Assembly (NCBI GenBank): GCA_947305655.1
Contig: CAMZEA010000004.1
Location: 1-41,870 of the forward strand
Reading direction: 5' to 3'
Length of the DNA: 41,870 nucleotides
DNA from: an uncultured Candidatus Saccharibacteria bacterium
GTDB taxonomy: Bacteria; Patescibacteriota; Saccharimonadia; Saccharimonadales; Saccharimonadaceae
Shown: piece by piece, positions 22,916 to 31,874 of the stretch
Position numbering within the stretch: the stretch's first letter is position 1
Layout of the letters: every line of letters begins with the position of its first letter
The notes under the pieces: generated by a model
The model's database searches: none
The model's input: only the letters and a program-made list of their open reading frames with translations
What the model was told of the DNA's origin: nothing
Position numbers and translations under genes: made by a program

Positions 22916-24629
22916 CAAATCCATCGACGGCCTGACGAGGAAGCCAGCCGCCAAGAAGCCGGCAGCAAAGAAGCCAGCTAAGAAACCAGTCGCAAAGAAG
23001 CCTGTCGCTATCAAGGTAACGGACCTCGACGCGCAGCCAGTAGTCGCCGAGCCGATTGTCGAGGAGCCAGTAGCGGCCCCGGCCGAACCAGAAACGCCTG
23101 TCACTGACGATATCTCCGCCGAGATTGCTAACCTCGAGAAATCTGAACCAGAGATGACTGCCGAGCAGCCTGCTGCAAAGAAGGCCATAAAGAAGCATAG
23201 CCTCGCCTCTAAGATTATTTGCCTCGTACTTCTCCTTGCCGAGGCAGTAACTGGCGGACTCTTTATCTACGCTCTCCTTAAGCTCAACGTACTCGCCGAC
23301 TGGCAGAACTACGCGATTATCGTAGTAATGGTTCTACTCTTCCTATTCACGACGCGCAAGCTCACAAAGAAGAAAGCCAAGAACGTCACTCGCATCATCT
23401 GCTGCGTCATCGCCGGCCTACTCGCTATCGGCTACGGCGTCGGGTTCTACTATATCAGCACCGTTTCTAGCTTCCTCCAGAAGATTACGACCATCGACAA
23501 TACTGAGACCCAGGAATATTCCGTCGTCGTCTACAAAGATAGCGGCATCAAGAAGATCGAGAAACTAGCCGGCAAGAATATCGGCTTCCAGAGCGGCAAC
23601 ATCCACCTAAAGCTCGCTGAAAACAAGCTCAAAGAAGCCGTCAAATACTCAAAGAAGGAATATGACGACCTTGCCAGTATCTTCATCGATATGGATAATG
23701 GTACGCTTTCTGCCGTCTCGATGGCCTCTAGCTATCTCGAGGTGCTCAAGGAAGACGCAAAGGATTATTACGACAAGCTAAAGGTTATCTATACCTACGA
23801 GATCGAATTCGAGAAGGAAAAGAAGACAACGAAGAAAGTCGATATGGAAAACGAGCCATTCGTTATCTATATCAGTGGTACCGACTCTAGAAACGGCGTG
23901 AAGGCGACCGCGCGTAGCGACGTTAATATGCTTGCCGTCATCAACCCAAAGAAAAACAAAATCCTCCTCGTTTCTGTCCCGCGCGATTATTACGTCCAGC
24001 TCCACGGCACCACTGGCAAGAAGGACAAGCTCACGCACGCCGGCATTTATGGTATCGACATGAGCAAGAACACGATGTCCGACCTCTTCGGCGGCGTCGA
24101 GATTGCTCACACCGTCAAGGTTAGCTTCAAGACCGTCGAAAACCTCGTAAACGCGGTCGATGGTATCGACATTTACTCCGACCAATCCTTCACGGCATGG
24201 ACTGATCGTAGCTGCCGCATCCCGAAGGGCGACATTCACTTAGACGGCCGCTGCGCACTCGCATTCAGCCGCGAACGCATGTCTTACTCTACCGGCGATC
24301 GTCATCGCGTAGAAAACCAGCAGAACGTCCTCACGGCCATTCTAAAGAAGGCAACGAGTATTCAGTATATCGTAAACTATCCAAGGCTCCTCAGCGCCAT
24401 TGAGGGCACTTTCCAGACCAGCCTTAGCTACGAGGACATCACAGGGTTCGCTAAGATGCAGATGAACACGATGAAGAACTGGGAAATCGAGCAATATAGC
24501 GTAAATGGCTCCGGCAGCACCCAGCCGACTTATAGTATGGGCAGTCAGCCGCTCTATGTGATGATCCCGGATCAGAATACCGTCAACGAAGCTATTACGA
24601 AGATTCAGGACACCCTCTCCACTAAGTAG
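22899..24629 (+). CDS. LytR-CpsA-Psr (LCP) cell-wall glycan ligase
   Basis: 576 residues. N-terminal tail with Ala-Lys-Pro repeats (about 12-36) and an acidic stretch, three transmembrane helices (about 102-128, 135-153, 165-188), an accessory extracellular domain (about 205-310), then the LCP domain from about 320: ISGTDSR, RSDVNMLAVINP, SVPRDYYV, LTHAGIYG and FSRERMSYSTGDRHRVENQQ with the Arg residues that bind pyrophosphate. LCP enzymes move lipid-linked glycans onto peptidoglycan. It is the likely last step for the polymer made by this locus. GGAGAAAG precedes the ATG. Confidence 0.93.
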   Translation: MPSKSSKSIDGLTRKPAAKKPAAKKPAKKPVAKKPVAIKVTDLDAQPVVAEPIVEEPVAAPAEPETPVTDDISAEIANLEKSEPEMTAEQPAAKKAIKKHSLASKIICLVLLLAEAVTGGLFIYALLKLNVLADWQNYAIIVVMVLLFLFTTRKLTKKKAKNVTRIICCVIAGLLAIGYGVGFYYISTVSSFLQKITTIDNTETQEYSVVVYKDSGIKKIEKLAGKNIGFQSGNIHLKLAENKLKEAVKYSKKEYDDLASIFIDMDNGTLSAVSMASSYLEVLKEDAKDYYDKLKVIYTYEIEFEKEKKTTKKVDMENEPFVIYISGTDSRNGVKATARSDVNMLAVINPKKNKILLVSVPRDYYVQLHGTTGKKDKLTHAGIYGIDMSKNTMSDLFGGVEIAHTVKVSFKTVENLVNAVDGIDIYSDQSFTAWTDRSCRIPKGDIHLDGRCALAFSRERMSYSTGDRHRVENQQNVLTAILKKATSIQYIVNYPRLLSAIEGTFQTSLSYEDITGFAKMQMNTMKNWEIEQYSVNGSGSTQPTYSMGSQPLYVMIPDQNTVNEAITKIQDTLSTK

Positions 24630-24633
24630 CCTT

Positions 24634-24662
24634 TTGACAAAAGTGAAGCTTTCTGCTATTCT
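24634..24662 (+). promoter_or_regulatory. Promoter of the 24728 gene, inside the LCP terminator
   Basis: TTGACA (24634-24639), a 17-base spacer and TATTCT (24657-24662), with extended TGC. The -10 lies in the loop of the terminator hairpin. Confidence 0.8.
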
Positions 24663-24688
24663 AGTCGGATAGCTAGCTTCACTTTTTT
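24639..24688 (+). terminator. Terminator of the LCP gene, enclosing the next promoter
   Basis: AAAAGTGAAGCT (24639-24650) pairs with AGCTTCACTTTT (24675-24686), followed by TT. The loop is 24 bases. RNA starting at the internal promoter lacks the 5' arm. Confidence 0.8.
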
Positions 24689-24727
24689 GGTCGCTAAGCT
24701 AAATAGTACATTGGAGGTTTACACCAC

Positions 24728-25315
24728 ATGGACAAATTCGGCAATTTGAAGATCTCGGAGTTGATCACTGAGCTCGTCGGAGCAGCACGCAAGAAGTCGC
24801 AGAGTAATGCCCTGAAGGCGAAGGTCGAAGAAGATGGCCTTGTCGCCATCGGAATCCAGACCATCTCGGCAGAATCAAAGGAATGGTCCAAGCTCGACTC
24901 TGGCGGCACGTTTATCCTTCATTATCGTCCTCTTTTCAAAAAAGGGAAGATCGAAGGAAAAATTGGCAGACGCTTCAAGGCCCGCACAGAGAGGATCGAG
25001 CAGGACATGCAGGCTTCATCCAAGGATAGAACGCGCCATGTTCATCTGGACGATTGGTCAGTCGACAGCGATCTCGGTTCTACTTGTAGCTTCGAGATCA
25101 AGGATTTTAAGACGAACGAGCTTCATATGAGGATCGGCATCTTCGTATCTGGAGACACAGACTTCGCTAGAGAGTGTTGCTATGCCGCCCACAAACAGCT
25201 CGAGCTGATGATCCTGAAGCACTGCCAGGACGTCAAGACCGACGGAACAACACGGCGCATTATCTATACGCCGGCAGCGATTCCGGACCCGACCATAAGA
25301 GCGATTGCATCCTAA
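24728..25315 (+). CDS. Orphan cytoplasmic protein, unknown
   Basis: 195 residues, no membrane segment, alternating beta-like and helical stretches; no motif recognised. It is basic in the middle (KKGKIEGKIGRRFKARTERI). TTGGAGGT lies ten bases before ATG. A leader stem (TAGCT-AGC with GCT-AAGCTA, about 24669-24703) can form after transcription start. It is monocistronic, with a strong promoter and terminator, like the other orphans at 5435, 6309, 7072, 33931, 35313 and 38235. Confidence 0.68.
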   Translation: MDKFGNLKISELITELVGAARKKSQSNALKAKVEEDGLVAIGIQTISAESKEWSKLDSGGTFILHYRPLFKKGKIEGKIGRRFKARTERIEQDMQASSKDRTRHVHLDDWSVDSDLGSTCSFEIKDFKTNELHMRIGIFVSGDTDFARECCYAAHKQLELMILKHCQDVKTDGTTRRIIYTPAAIPDPTIRAIAS

Positions 25316-25331
25316 AGGTAAACCAACAAAC

Positions 25332-25370
25332 AAAAAATGCCGGGCCTCCTGGAGGAGAGACCCGGTTTTT
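25332..25370. terminator. Bidirectional terminator between convergent genes
   Basis: CCGGG (25340-25344) pairs with CCCGG (25361-25365), flanked by A6 on the left and T5 on the right. Confidence 0.75.
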
Positions 25371-25378
25371 AAATGCGC

Positions 25379-25996
25379 TTAATAATCTACGCCTGGCATC
25401 ATTATGTCTATGGTTGCCGTGACGAGCTTCGGCTGGATGTTCTGAAGCTTCACGAGCGCAACGATTCCCATAATATTCTCTACCTCAAACGCATCCGCAT
25501 AAGAAAGACTGGCAGTAATATTATAATCTTCATCGCGAGTTACCCCCCTGACTCTGAGGTTGCTGAGGCCCGCATGCTCGAATGGGATTGCAACAATTGA
25601 GCTGGACTTGAAGAATTCCGCAGGAACGCTATAGGCGCCACTATGGCCAGATGCGTCGAGAAGCGCGTTGAGCTTATCCTGGCTATTGATAATATAGTAG
25701 TTTTGGCCCTTTTGAACGCCTAGCTTGTCTAGAAGAGTTCTAGTATTTCCCGGATATACTTCTCCTGTAGAATAGTGAAGATATTCAACTTCGTAGTCGA
25801 CGGCCTTTACTTCGACAATCTTTTCCTTCTGGCGCTGTTCGGCATTTTCATTGTCAAACTTACGTTGAGCGTTCATGCCGAAAGTGATGAGCGACAAAAC
25901 GAATGCTGCGCAAAGCAAAACGCTCACGACAGCGGTAATAATGATCTTCGCGTTGAAGCTTTTTTCTTCGGTTTCGTTGTGGTTTTCGTTATCCAT
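25379..25996 (-). CDS. Single-pass membrane protein, unknown
   Basis: 205 residues: acidic N-terminal tail, one helix (about 17-41), a charged stalk and an exported domain of about 140 residues. No family recognised. It is last in the parA-parB-frr gene string, with GGGAAGG before its ATG and a 25-base gap to frr. Its domain plan resembles that of the small membrane proteins at 2159-3660. Confidence 0.7.
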   Translation of the reverse strand: MDNENHNETEEKSFNAKIIITAVVSVLLCAAFVLSLITFGMNAQRKFDNENAEQRQKEKIVEVKAVDYEVEYLHYSTGEVYPGNTRTLLDKLGVQKGQNYYIINSQDKLNALLDASGHSGAYSVPAEFFKSSSIVAIPFEHAGLSNLRVRGVTRDEDYNITASLSYADAFEVENIMGIVALVKLQNIQPKLVTATIDIMMPGVDY

Positions 25997-26021
25997 TTGC
26001 CTTCCCTTTTTGCTTACTTGG

Positions 26022-26564
26022 CTAGATCTTCATGATCTCCGCTTCTTTTTCGGCGAAGAGCTTATCAATCTCGGTATTGAACTCATGAATCATATCGTCG
26101 ACAGCCTTCTCGGCGCGCTTCTTGGCATCTTCGGCAAGCTCCATGCCCTTAATGTCTTTGCGAGCATCTTCACGGGCCTGGCGGAGCTGAACTTTGGACT
26201 CCTCGACCTTGGCACTAGCAGTCTTTACGATTTCCTTGCGGCGCTCCTCAGTGAGCGGAGGAATCGGGACGCGAATCACACGGCCGTCATCGGCTGGATT
26301 GAGACCAAGAGCCTGATCGGCACGAATTGCACTAGAAATCTTCTCGATGTTACTCATATCGTACGGGGTAATTAGGAGCATAGTTGCGCCCTGGACGGTA
26401 ATATTTGCAATCTGGTTGAGCGGCATGTACTGGCCATAAACCTCTGCTTTTACGTTAGCGAGCATATCTGGGTGCGCACGACCGGTGCGAACCTTCTTCA
26501 TTTCTTCTTTGAAACGGTCCACCACTGCTGTCATTTTGGCTTTTACGCCGTTAGTATCGAACAT
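26022..26564 (-). CDS. frr: Ribosome recycling factor
   Basis: 180 residues, full length for RRF. It contains VRTGRAHPDMLANV, the beta-rich hinge domain (ITPYDMSNIEKISSAI), PIPPLTEERRKEIVK and the long C-terminal helices. With EF-G it splits the post-termination ribosome. The start overlaps the end of parB by 22 bases. Confidence 0.95.
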   Translation of the reverse strand: MFDTNGVKAKMTAVVDRFKEEMKKVRTGRAHPDMLANVKAEVYGQYMPLNQIANITVQGATMLLITPYDMSNIEKISSAIRADQALGLNPADDGRVIRVPIPPLTEERRKEIVKTASAKVEESKVQLRQAREDARKDIKGMELAEDAKKRAEKAVDDMIHEFNTEIDKLFAEKEAEIMKI

Positions 26565-27424
26565 AGTTTGTCAAACTCCTCTTTATCTTTAAATTTTAGC
26601 ACGATATCACCTGAGCCGCGAGCACTAGTGCTGATGCGGACTTTCACGCCTAATTTCTTGCTGATAGTTTTCGCTTCCGCGTCGGCATTAATGCGCGCCT
26701 TGTAGGCACCCTTGCCGGCTTTTTCGCTCTTGCGACCCTTGAGGTCGACGACGTATTGCTCGACCCTGCGGGCAGTCCAACCTTCGTTTACAATTTTCGG
26801 TAAAACTGCCTTCACCTGAGACGGCTCGAGCGTCACGAGTGGGCGCATCTGACCCTCAGAAAGCTTGTGCTCGACCATAGCGTGCTTCGCTTCGTCTGGG
26901 AGGCCAAGGAGACGCATCGTGTTTACGATAGCAGGCTCACTCTTGCCGACACGCTTCGCAATCTCAGTATTGCTGAGATTGAATTGATCGCGGAACTTCT
27001 GGTAAACCGTAGCAATTTCGATCGCATTGAGGTCTTCGCGCTGGACGTTCTCAATCAAAGAGAGCTCGAGGCGATTCTGCGCACTAAGAGTGCGGACGAT
27101 GGCTGGGATCTTGTTGAGGCCAGCAATCTTGCTAGCGCGCCAACGGCGTTCGCCAGCGACAATCTTGTACTTGCCGGATTCTTTTACGACCACGATTGGC
27201 TGAACGACGCCATGCTCCTTGATGGAGGTAGCGAGAGCGTTTAACTGCTCTTCATTAAAGTTGCGGCGTGGCTGATCGGAATCTGGAATAATTTCATCTA
27301 GTGCGATTTCTTTGAGGTCACTGACGCGCTCGTCCTCTTCGGCAGTTGGGTCAAAAAAATCGTCAATCCCTTCGGTCGGGATGAGTTTATCGACGCCACT
27401 ACCAAGACCGCGCTTCATGCTCAT
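26543..27424 (-). CDS. parB: Chromosome partitioning protein ParB
   Basis: 293 residues: N-terminal RGLGSGVDKLIP (ParA-contact type), the CTP/DNA-binding core with EHGVVQPIVV and GERRWRASKIAGLNKIPAIV, then a helix-turn-helix (NTEIAKRVGKSEPAIVNTMRLL) and a C-terminal dimer region. ParB loads at parS sites and spreads along DNA. I saw no canonical parS in the window. It is coupled to parA by an ATGA overlap. Confidence 0.95.
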   Translation of the reverse strand: MSMKRGLGSGVDKLIPTEGIDDFFDPTAEEDERVSDLKEIALDEIIPDSDQPRRNFNEEQLNALATSIKEHGVVQPIVVVKESGKYKIVAGERRWRASKIAGLNKIPAIVRTLSAQNRLELSLIENVQREDLNAIEIATVYQKFRDQFNLSNTEIAKRVGKSEPAIVNTMRLLGLPDEAKHAMVEHKLSEGQMRPLVTLEPSQVKAVLPKIVNEGWTARRVEQYVVDLKGRKSEKAGKGAYKARINADAEAKTISKKLGVKVRISTSARGSGDIVLKFKDKEEFDKLCSILTA

Positions 27425-28200
27425 TTCGTACGCTCCAAAACCTCGTCCGCAAGAGACTTATAGGCTTTCGCGCCCTTGCTAAAACGGTCGTACATGCCAA
27501 TTGGCACGCCATGACTTGGCGCCTCGGCGAGGCGGACGTTGCGTGGGATCTGAGTGTCAAATACCTTGTCTTTGAAGTAGCCCTTAATCTTCGCGAGAAC
27601 ATCAGAGCTCAAGGTCGTCCTCTTGTCATACATCGTAGCGAGGACACCGAGAAGCTTGAGCTTCGGGTTGATGCCCTTCTTGATGTCGTTCACGGTGTGA
27701 AGCAAGTCTGCGACGCCCTGGAGCGCGAAGAACTCGGTCTGAACTGGGAGCAATAGATAATTGGCTGCAGCCATACCGTTCACCGTTAGGAGCGAAAGGC
27801 TCGGCTGGCTATCGATGATGATATAGTCGTAATCTTTAGCGACGCTAGCAACAGCGCGCTTCAAAACGAAGAACTTGTCTGGGCTTTCAAGGCCGCCCAT
27901 ATTTACCTCGGCATCAGCGAGCTCAACAGTAGTCGGAGCAATGAAGAGCCTCTTGCACTTCTTTTTGTCCGGCTGGACAATAACGTCCTTTAGCTCAACT
28001 TCACCAAGCATCACGCCCACGATGGTCTTCATCGAATCCTTCTGATCAATGCCTAGACCAGAAGTCGCGTTGCCCTGTGGATCAAAATCAATGAGGAGAG
28101 TCTTTTTGCCGGCCTTCGCCAAATAAAAAGCAAGATTTACAGAGGTCGTCGTTTTACCAACACCTCCTTTTTGATTCGTAATCGTGATGACCTTTGCCAT
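27421..28200 (-). CDS. parA: Chromosome partitioning ATPase ParA
   Basis: 259 residues. Deviant Walker A KGGVGKTTT (11-19), LIDFDPQGNATSGLG, and IIIDSQPSLSLLTVNG. ParA binds DNA with ATP and drives ParB-parS complexes apart. The ATG lies six bases after TGG-TAAAAT, whose -10 box overlaps the stop codon of the upstream gene, so the mRNA should be leaderless. Confidence 0.95.
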   Translation of the reverse strand: MAKVITITNQKGGVGKTTTSVNLAFYLAKAGKKTLLIDFDPQGNATSGLGIDQKDSMKTIVGVMLGEVELKDVIVQPDKKKCKRLFIAPTTVELADAEVNMGGLESPDKFFVLKRAVASVAKDYDYIIIDSQPSLSLLTVNGMAAANYLLLPVQTEFFALQGVADLLHTVNDIKKGINPKLKLLGVLATMYDKRTTLSSDVLAKIKGYFKDKVFDTQIPRNVRLAEAPSHGVPIGMYDRFSKGAKAYKSLADEVLERTK

Positions 28201-28206
28201 AGTTCT

Positions 28207-28215
28207 ATTTTACCA
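28207..28215 (-). promoter_or_regulatory. Extended -10 promoter giving leaderless parA mRNA
   Basis: On the minus strand TGG-TAAAAT, six bases, ATG. The box includes the TAA stop of the gene at 28210-29157. Confidence 0.75.
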
Positions 28216-29157
28216 CAAGTAGGAGTCGATTATCTCAGGAATCGGAATCTCGAGCAGCACTAGGCAGTTTTCGTCGAGACGCTGGCCAAGATGATTGATG
28301 AGGTCGATATCTTCCCTGAAGAATTTCACCTTCGGATTTACTTCGCGCGTAGCCTCGCCGCTGAGAATGAGGACCTCGGAAACCATATCATAGTTGAGGT
28401 TCGCAAGCTTTCTGACGTCATCGGTAACGACGATGCGATCTGGCGCCTGGATGCTGTAGAGCGCCTGCATGCCGTATTTCAAAGAGGTAGCGGAAGTCGA
28501 AGCGGAATCATCGAGGATGATTGCGTTATGCATACCCTTTGCTGGCGACATGCGACCGTGGACCGGACGAATGTTTTCGATGCCATCCTTAATACGGTCG
28601 TCGTCAATCTGGAACAGGCGCGCAATCGCAAATGCCATGACAACTGGGCGGAGATTATGCTCGCCAATGAGCTTAACCGTAGCCGGGAAATGATTGCGGT
28701 CGAGGTCGACAATGTCGCCCTTCTGACCGTCGAGGCCAGAATCATGGAGCTCGAAGTAATAATCTGCCGGCAATTCGTCGCCGTAAGTAGTGAGATTTGG
28801 ATTCTGAAGATGTTTCGCAAACTTCTGCGGGACATCACAATAATTCACGAGGACGTGACGAGCGCGGTTTGCGAGTGCGAAGAAGCCCTTGGCCTCCTCT
28901 TCCGTTTCGCAGCTAGTGACAACTACAATATCTGGATTGATATTCGGGAACTGCGACATCGAATTGTAGTCGAGGAGCACAACGTCTGGGTCGGCATCGC
29001 GGTTCACGCCCATCGTAACAGTGAGGGCCTGGCCGAGAATCATGCCGATACAGCGAATCGCAGACTTGCGACCAAAGGAGCCGGCAATCACGATTGTCTT
29101 GATTTGCGGATTGCGACGGAAATAGCGCTCAATGCGACTTTTTGAGTCGAAAATCAT
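28210..29157 (-). CDS. Mur-ligase-like protein with degenerate P-loop
   Basis: 315 residues. The C-terminal half has the Mur ligase pattern: GEHNLRPVVMAFAIA, RPVHGRMSPAKG and IILDDSASTSATSL, the last standing where MurE/MurF have IDDSYNANP. The N-terminal ATP loop, normally TGTNGKT or TGSAGKT, reads AGSFGRKSA (25-33), and no UDP-binding domain precedes it. It may be a pseudoenzyme or use a changed substrate. ATG follows the stop of the HdeD-like gene without a gap, so the two are cotranscribed. Confidence 0.78.
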   Translation of the reverse strand: MIFDSKSRIERYFRRNPQIKTIVIAGSFGRKSAIRCIGMILGQALTVTMGVNRDADPDVVLLDYNSMSQFPNINPDIVVVTSCETEEEAKGFFALANRARHVLVNYCDVPQKFAKHLQNPNLTTYGDELPADYYFELHDSGLDGQKGDIVDLDRNHFPATVKLIGEHNLRPVVMAFAIARLFQIDDDRIKDGIENIRPVHGRMSPAKGMHNAIILDDSASTSATSLKYGMQALYSIQAPDRIVVTDDVRKLANLNYDMVSEVLILSGEATREVNPKVKFFREDIDLINHLGQRLDENCLVLLEIPIPEIIDSYLW

Positions 29158-29772
29158 CTATTTCTTCGCCTTTCTGGCAGCCTTCCTAGCGGCTTTCGCC
29201 GTGAGGATTTCGTCCCTTGAGTGGACGCCAAAGAAGAGGTCAGTGATACCGTTAACCATAAGGTAAGTACCAAAGAGCTGGATATGCGCACCTTGGCCAA
29301 GCTCGGTGCCGCCAAACATCACGAAGGAAACGATTGCGCCAAGCATACCATTGACGATCCACATGAAGCGGTCGGTCATGTTGCTAAAGCTCATGAAGCC
29401 CATGACAATCGTGACAACCGATGCGAAGAGAACGTAGCCAGCAAGCATGATAATGCGAACGCCGACGAGCTCTTTGGTTGGCATGCCAGGATTGAAGGTC
29501 CAGAGCAAGCCGATTGCAATCGAAAGCTCAATGATGCCGAGCGCTAGCGGGAAGCCCCAGTTGTGTGAGCGAGATTGGCGATAAATGACGTTGGCTACTT
29601 CGATAAAAGCGAGGCCAAACATCGTCCAACCGGCAATTTGAGTTAATAGCGAAATAGAATTGTCGCCTGTCGGGGCGAACATAAGGCAGAGACCTGCCAC
29701 AATAGAAATCGCACCCTTCAGAGCAAATGTCAACCAGTGACTTTCAATGAATTTTTTTGTAGTTTTACTCAC
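29158..29772 (-). CDS. HdeD-like (DUF308) membrane protein
   Basis: 204 residues with six transmembrane helices in three repeated pairs, as in HdeD/DUF308 proteins, and a basic Ala/Lys tail. The function in non-enteric bacteria is unknown. The start is GTG at 29772, chosen because AAGGAG lies nine bases upstream. A possible promoter upstream is TTGCAA-17-TATTCT. Confidence 0.82.
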   Translation of the reverse strand: MSKTTKKFIESHWLTFALKGAISIVAGLCLMFAPTGDNSISLLTQIAGWTMFGLAFIEVANVIYRQSRSHNWGFPLALGIIELSIAIGLLWTFNPGMPTKELVGVRIIMLAGYVLFASVVTIVMGFMSFSNMTDRFMWIVNGMLGAIVSFVMFGGTELGQGAHIQLFGTYLMVNGITDLFFGVHSRDEILTAKAARKAARKAKK

Positions 29773-29841
29773 TTGAAAAAGCTCCTTAAATTTCTACTTT
29801 AAGAATATATTAAACGTAAGCTTTTTGCAAGGGTTCCACCA

Positions 29842-30861
29842 CTATACGTGACGGATTTTGGCGCGGAGTTTTTCGACCGCAAAATTGAGGCGATATTTGG
29901 CCTTATTTATGACGAGATCGTGAGCGTGAAGATACTTCAATTCCTCGACGCCGAAGCTGCGCTTGAACTGGCTGACGCCATAGAAGCGATGTTTAGTTTC
30001 GTTGAGTCCAGTAATGCCCCAGAAATTGTAGCGCTTGATGCCGCGTTCGCGCGCGTCGCGCATAGCCTGCATGTGGAGGAGCGGCGCGCCAGAATACTGT
30101 GTGCCGAGTTGAGTCGAAACGCCGTAGTGATAGCTAGCTTCGTTGCCGTAGAAAATCATGAAGTTCTGAGCGAGAATTTCGTCGCCAAGTTTTGCCGTGT
30201 AGAGTTTGACCTGACCATATTTGGCGAAGGCCTCGAACTGCTTCATGAGGAAGCTCTCGGAGAACTCGACGAATTTGTGACGCTTCGCGGTCTCGAGCTC
30301 GATTTGATAGAACTCGTGAATGTCTTTCGGGTCTTCACTAACGCTGACCGTGATGTTGTTTTTCTCGGCTTTTCGAATCTTGCGGCGAAGGCCCTGAGCG
30401 GCGCCGGCGAGGATTTCTTCTTCTGGTTTTGAGATGTCAAGGACACCGGCGAATTCGACCGAGAGATACATTGGGGCCGGTCTAAGACCGAGATCCTTGA
30501 AGAGTTTGCGGTTCTTTTCCGTCTCAGTAATTTGCGGACGAACGCGAACGAAAACGCAGTGGTTTTCTTTTGCCTGCTCTTTAATATCATTAAAGATCGC
30601 TTCGCGGAGGCTCTTTTTGCTCCAGTCCATGATTGGTCCGCCGGCGATTGCCATGTAAGTGCCGCGCTTCGCGGTTTCAATTTGGCCAACATAGGCAGCG
30701 ATAATCTGATCTTTGTCGTCTAATGCGATGCGACGGATAACTTTCTTGCCGCGCGCCTCATGAAAATCGCCCCACGCCCAAGAGTGGAGGAAGTTTGCGT
30801 CCTCGTGACTAGTGACGAATGCGTCCCATTGTTTCTGATTTTCTGCGTTGATAATTTTCAT
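29842..30861 (-). CDS. FemX/FemAB-type peptidyltransferase, copy 2
   Basis: 339 residues with two GNAT-like halves. Motifs: NFLHSWAWGDFHE, VRVRPQI, LRRKIRKAEKN, and the C-terminal SYHYGVST...YNFWGITG. FemX-type enzymes add amino acids from aminoacyl-tRNA to the lipid II stem peptide to build the cross-bridge. Similar over its whole length to the protein encoded just upstream (30858-31874); the genes overlap by four bases. Two copies suggest a bridge of at least two residues. Confidence 0.92.
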   Translation of the reverse strand: MKIINAENQKQWDAFVTSHEDANFLHSWAWGDFHEARGKKVIRRIALDDKDQIIAAYVGQIETAKRGTYMAIAGGPIMDWSKKSLREAIFNDIKEQAKENHCVFVRVRPQITETEKNRKLFKDLGLRPAPMYLSVEFAGVLDISKPEEEILAGAAQGLRRKIRKAEKNNITVSVSEDPKDIHEFYQIELETAKRHKFVEFSESFLMKQFEAFAKYGQVKLYTAKLGDEILAQNFMIFYGNEASYHYGVSTQLGTQYSGAPLLHMQAMRDARERGIKRYNFWGITGLNETKHRFYGVSQFKRSFGVEELKYLHAHDLVINKAKYRLNFAVEKLRAKIRHV

Positions 30862-31874
30862 AGATGGCGTTTCTTCTTTCGTGCTTTTTCGATGGTTGCG
30901 ACTAGCTTATAGCGCATTGGCTTGACGACGATGTCGTGGGCTGGGAGATAGGCGATTTGCTCACCGCCGAAGCCCGTCTTGAAGGTCGTAACACCGGCGA
31001 AACGGTGATGTGGCGAGTTTGGCGGAGCGATGCCGAAGAGATTATAGCGCTTGATTCCGAGTTTTTTCGCGTCCTGCATGACTTGCCAAGTAAGCGCGTA
31101 GGCGCCTGGGAGCTTGCGGCCTTCTGGTGTCGATGCGGCTTCATGGTAGATCGCTTCTGGCGCCGTCATAAGAATGAGCCCCTTCGCGAGAATCTGGTCA
31201 CCGAGCTTCGCGGTGTAGATGCGCGCTTTGTCGCCGTATACTTCGTGCTGAGCAAGGATGAGGCTGCGCGGCGACGGAACGAAGCCCTGGCGCTCGGCGG
31301 TCTTAAGCTGAAGATCATAAAAATCATTGAAGGCCTTTTCGTCGGTCGTATAGTCGACAGTGATACCGAGTTTTGAGGCACGACGGACTTCGTAGCGAGT
31401 CTGGCGGCGCATGCCAGCCATGAGCTCGTCTTCGGATTTCGTCAGGTCGAGCATGACAGTATTGTCGGCATGAAGATGGAACGGCGCAACTTTTAGTCCG
31501 AGTTTTTCGAATAGCTTCTTGTGCTTTTCGCTGTCGTTAATATTCGGGCGAATTCGGACGAATACGCATTTTTCTTCGCTCGCAATGCGTTTTAATTCGT
31601 CAATAAAATATTTAATTGGCTTGGATTGTCCGTCCCAATCGAGGACTGGGCCAGCCGGAATTTCGATATAGCGGCCGCGCTTGGCGTTCTTTATGACGGC
31701 CATCGCAGAGCCGATGAGTTCGCTACCGTCATAGAGACCAAGATAGCGGACCTTGAAGCCATCGGCTTCGTGAACTTTGCCCCAATCTGCGCCCTGGAGA
31801 AAGTTGAGCTCTGGGTGTTTTTTCGCGATGAACTTATCGAGTTCTGCCGGGGCGACGTCTTTGACGGACAACAT
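30858..31874 (-). CDS. FemX/FemAB-type peptidyltransferase, copy 1
   Basis: 338 residues, same family: NFLQGADWGKVHEADG, VRIRPNI, MRRQTRYEVRRASKLG, YHEAAST and YNLFGIAPPN. It would act in the cytoplasm on lipid II before the second copy. It overlaps the hydrolase gene upstream by one base, in a tightly packed wall operon starting at 33822. Confidence 0.92.
   Translation of the reverse strand: MLSVKDVAPAELDKFIAKKHPELNFLQGADWGKVHEADGFKVRYLGLYDGSELIGSAMAVIKNAKRGRYIEIPAGPVLDWDGQSKPIKYFIDELKRIASEEKCVFVRIRPNINDSEKHKKLFEKLGLKVAPFHLHADNTVMLDLTKSEDELMAGMRRQTRYEVRRASKLGITVDYTTDEKAFNDFYDLQLKTAERQGFVPSPRSLILAQHEVYGDKARIYTAKLGDQILAKGLILMTAPEAIYHEAASTPEGRKLPGAYALTWQVMQDAKKLGIKRYNLFGIAPPNSPHHRFAGVTTFKTGFGGEQIAYLPAHDIVVKPMRYKLVATIEKARKKKRHL

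Noticed and set aside
26543-28200. A parS site near parAB
   Set aside because: I looked for GTTNCACGTGAAAC-like palindromes and found none that fit.
28291-29145. A 284-codon plus-strand frame
   Set aside because: It is antisense to the Mur-like gene, whose protein motifs are clear; it has no promoter, binding site or recognisable product.
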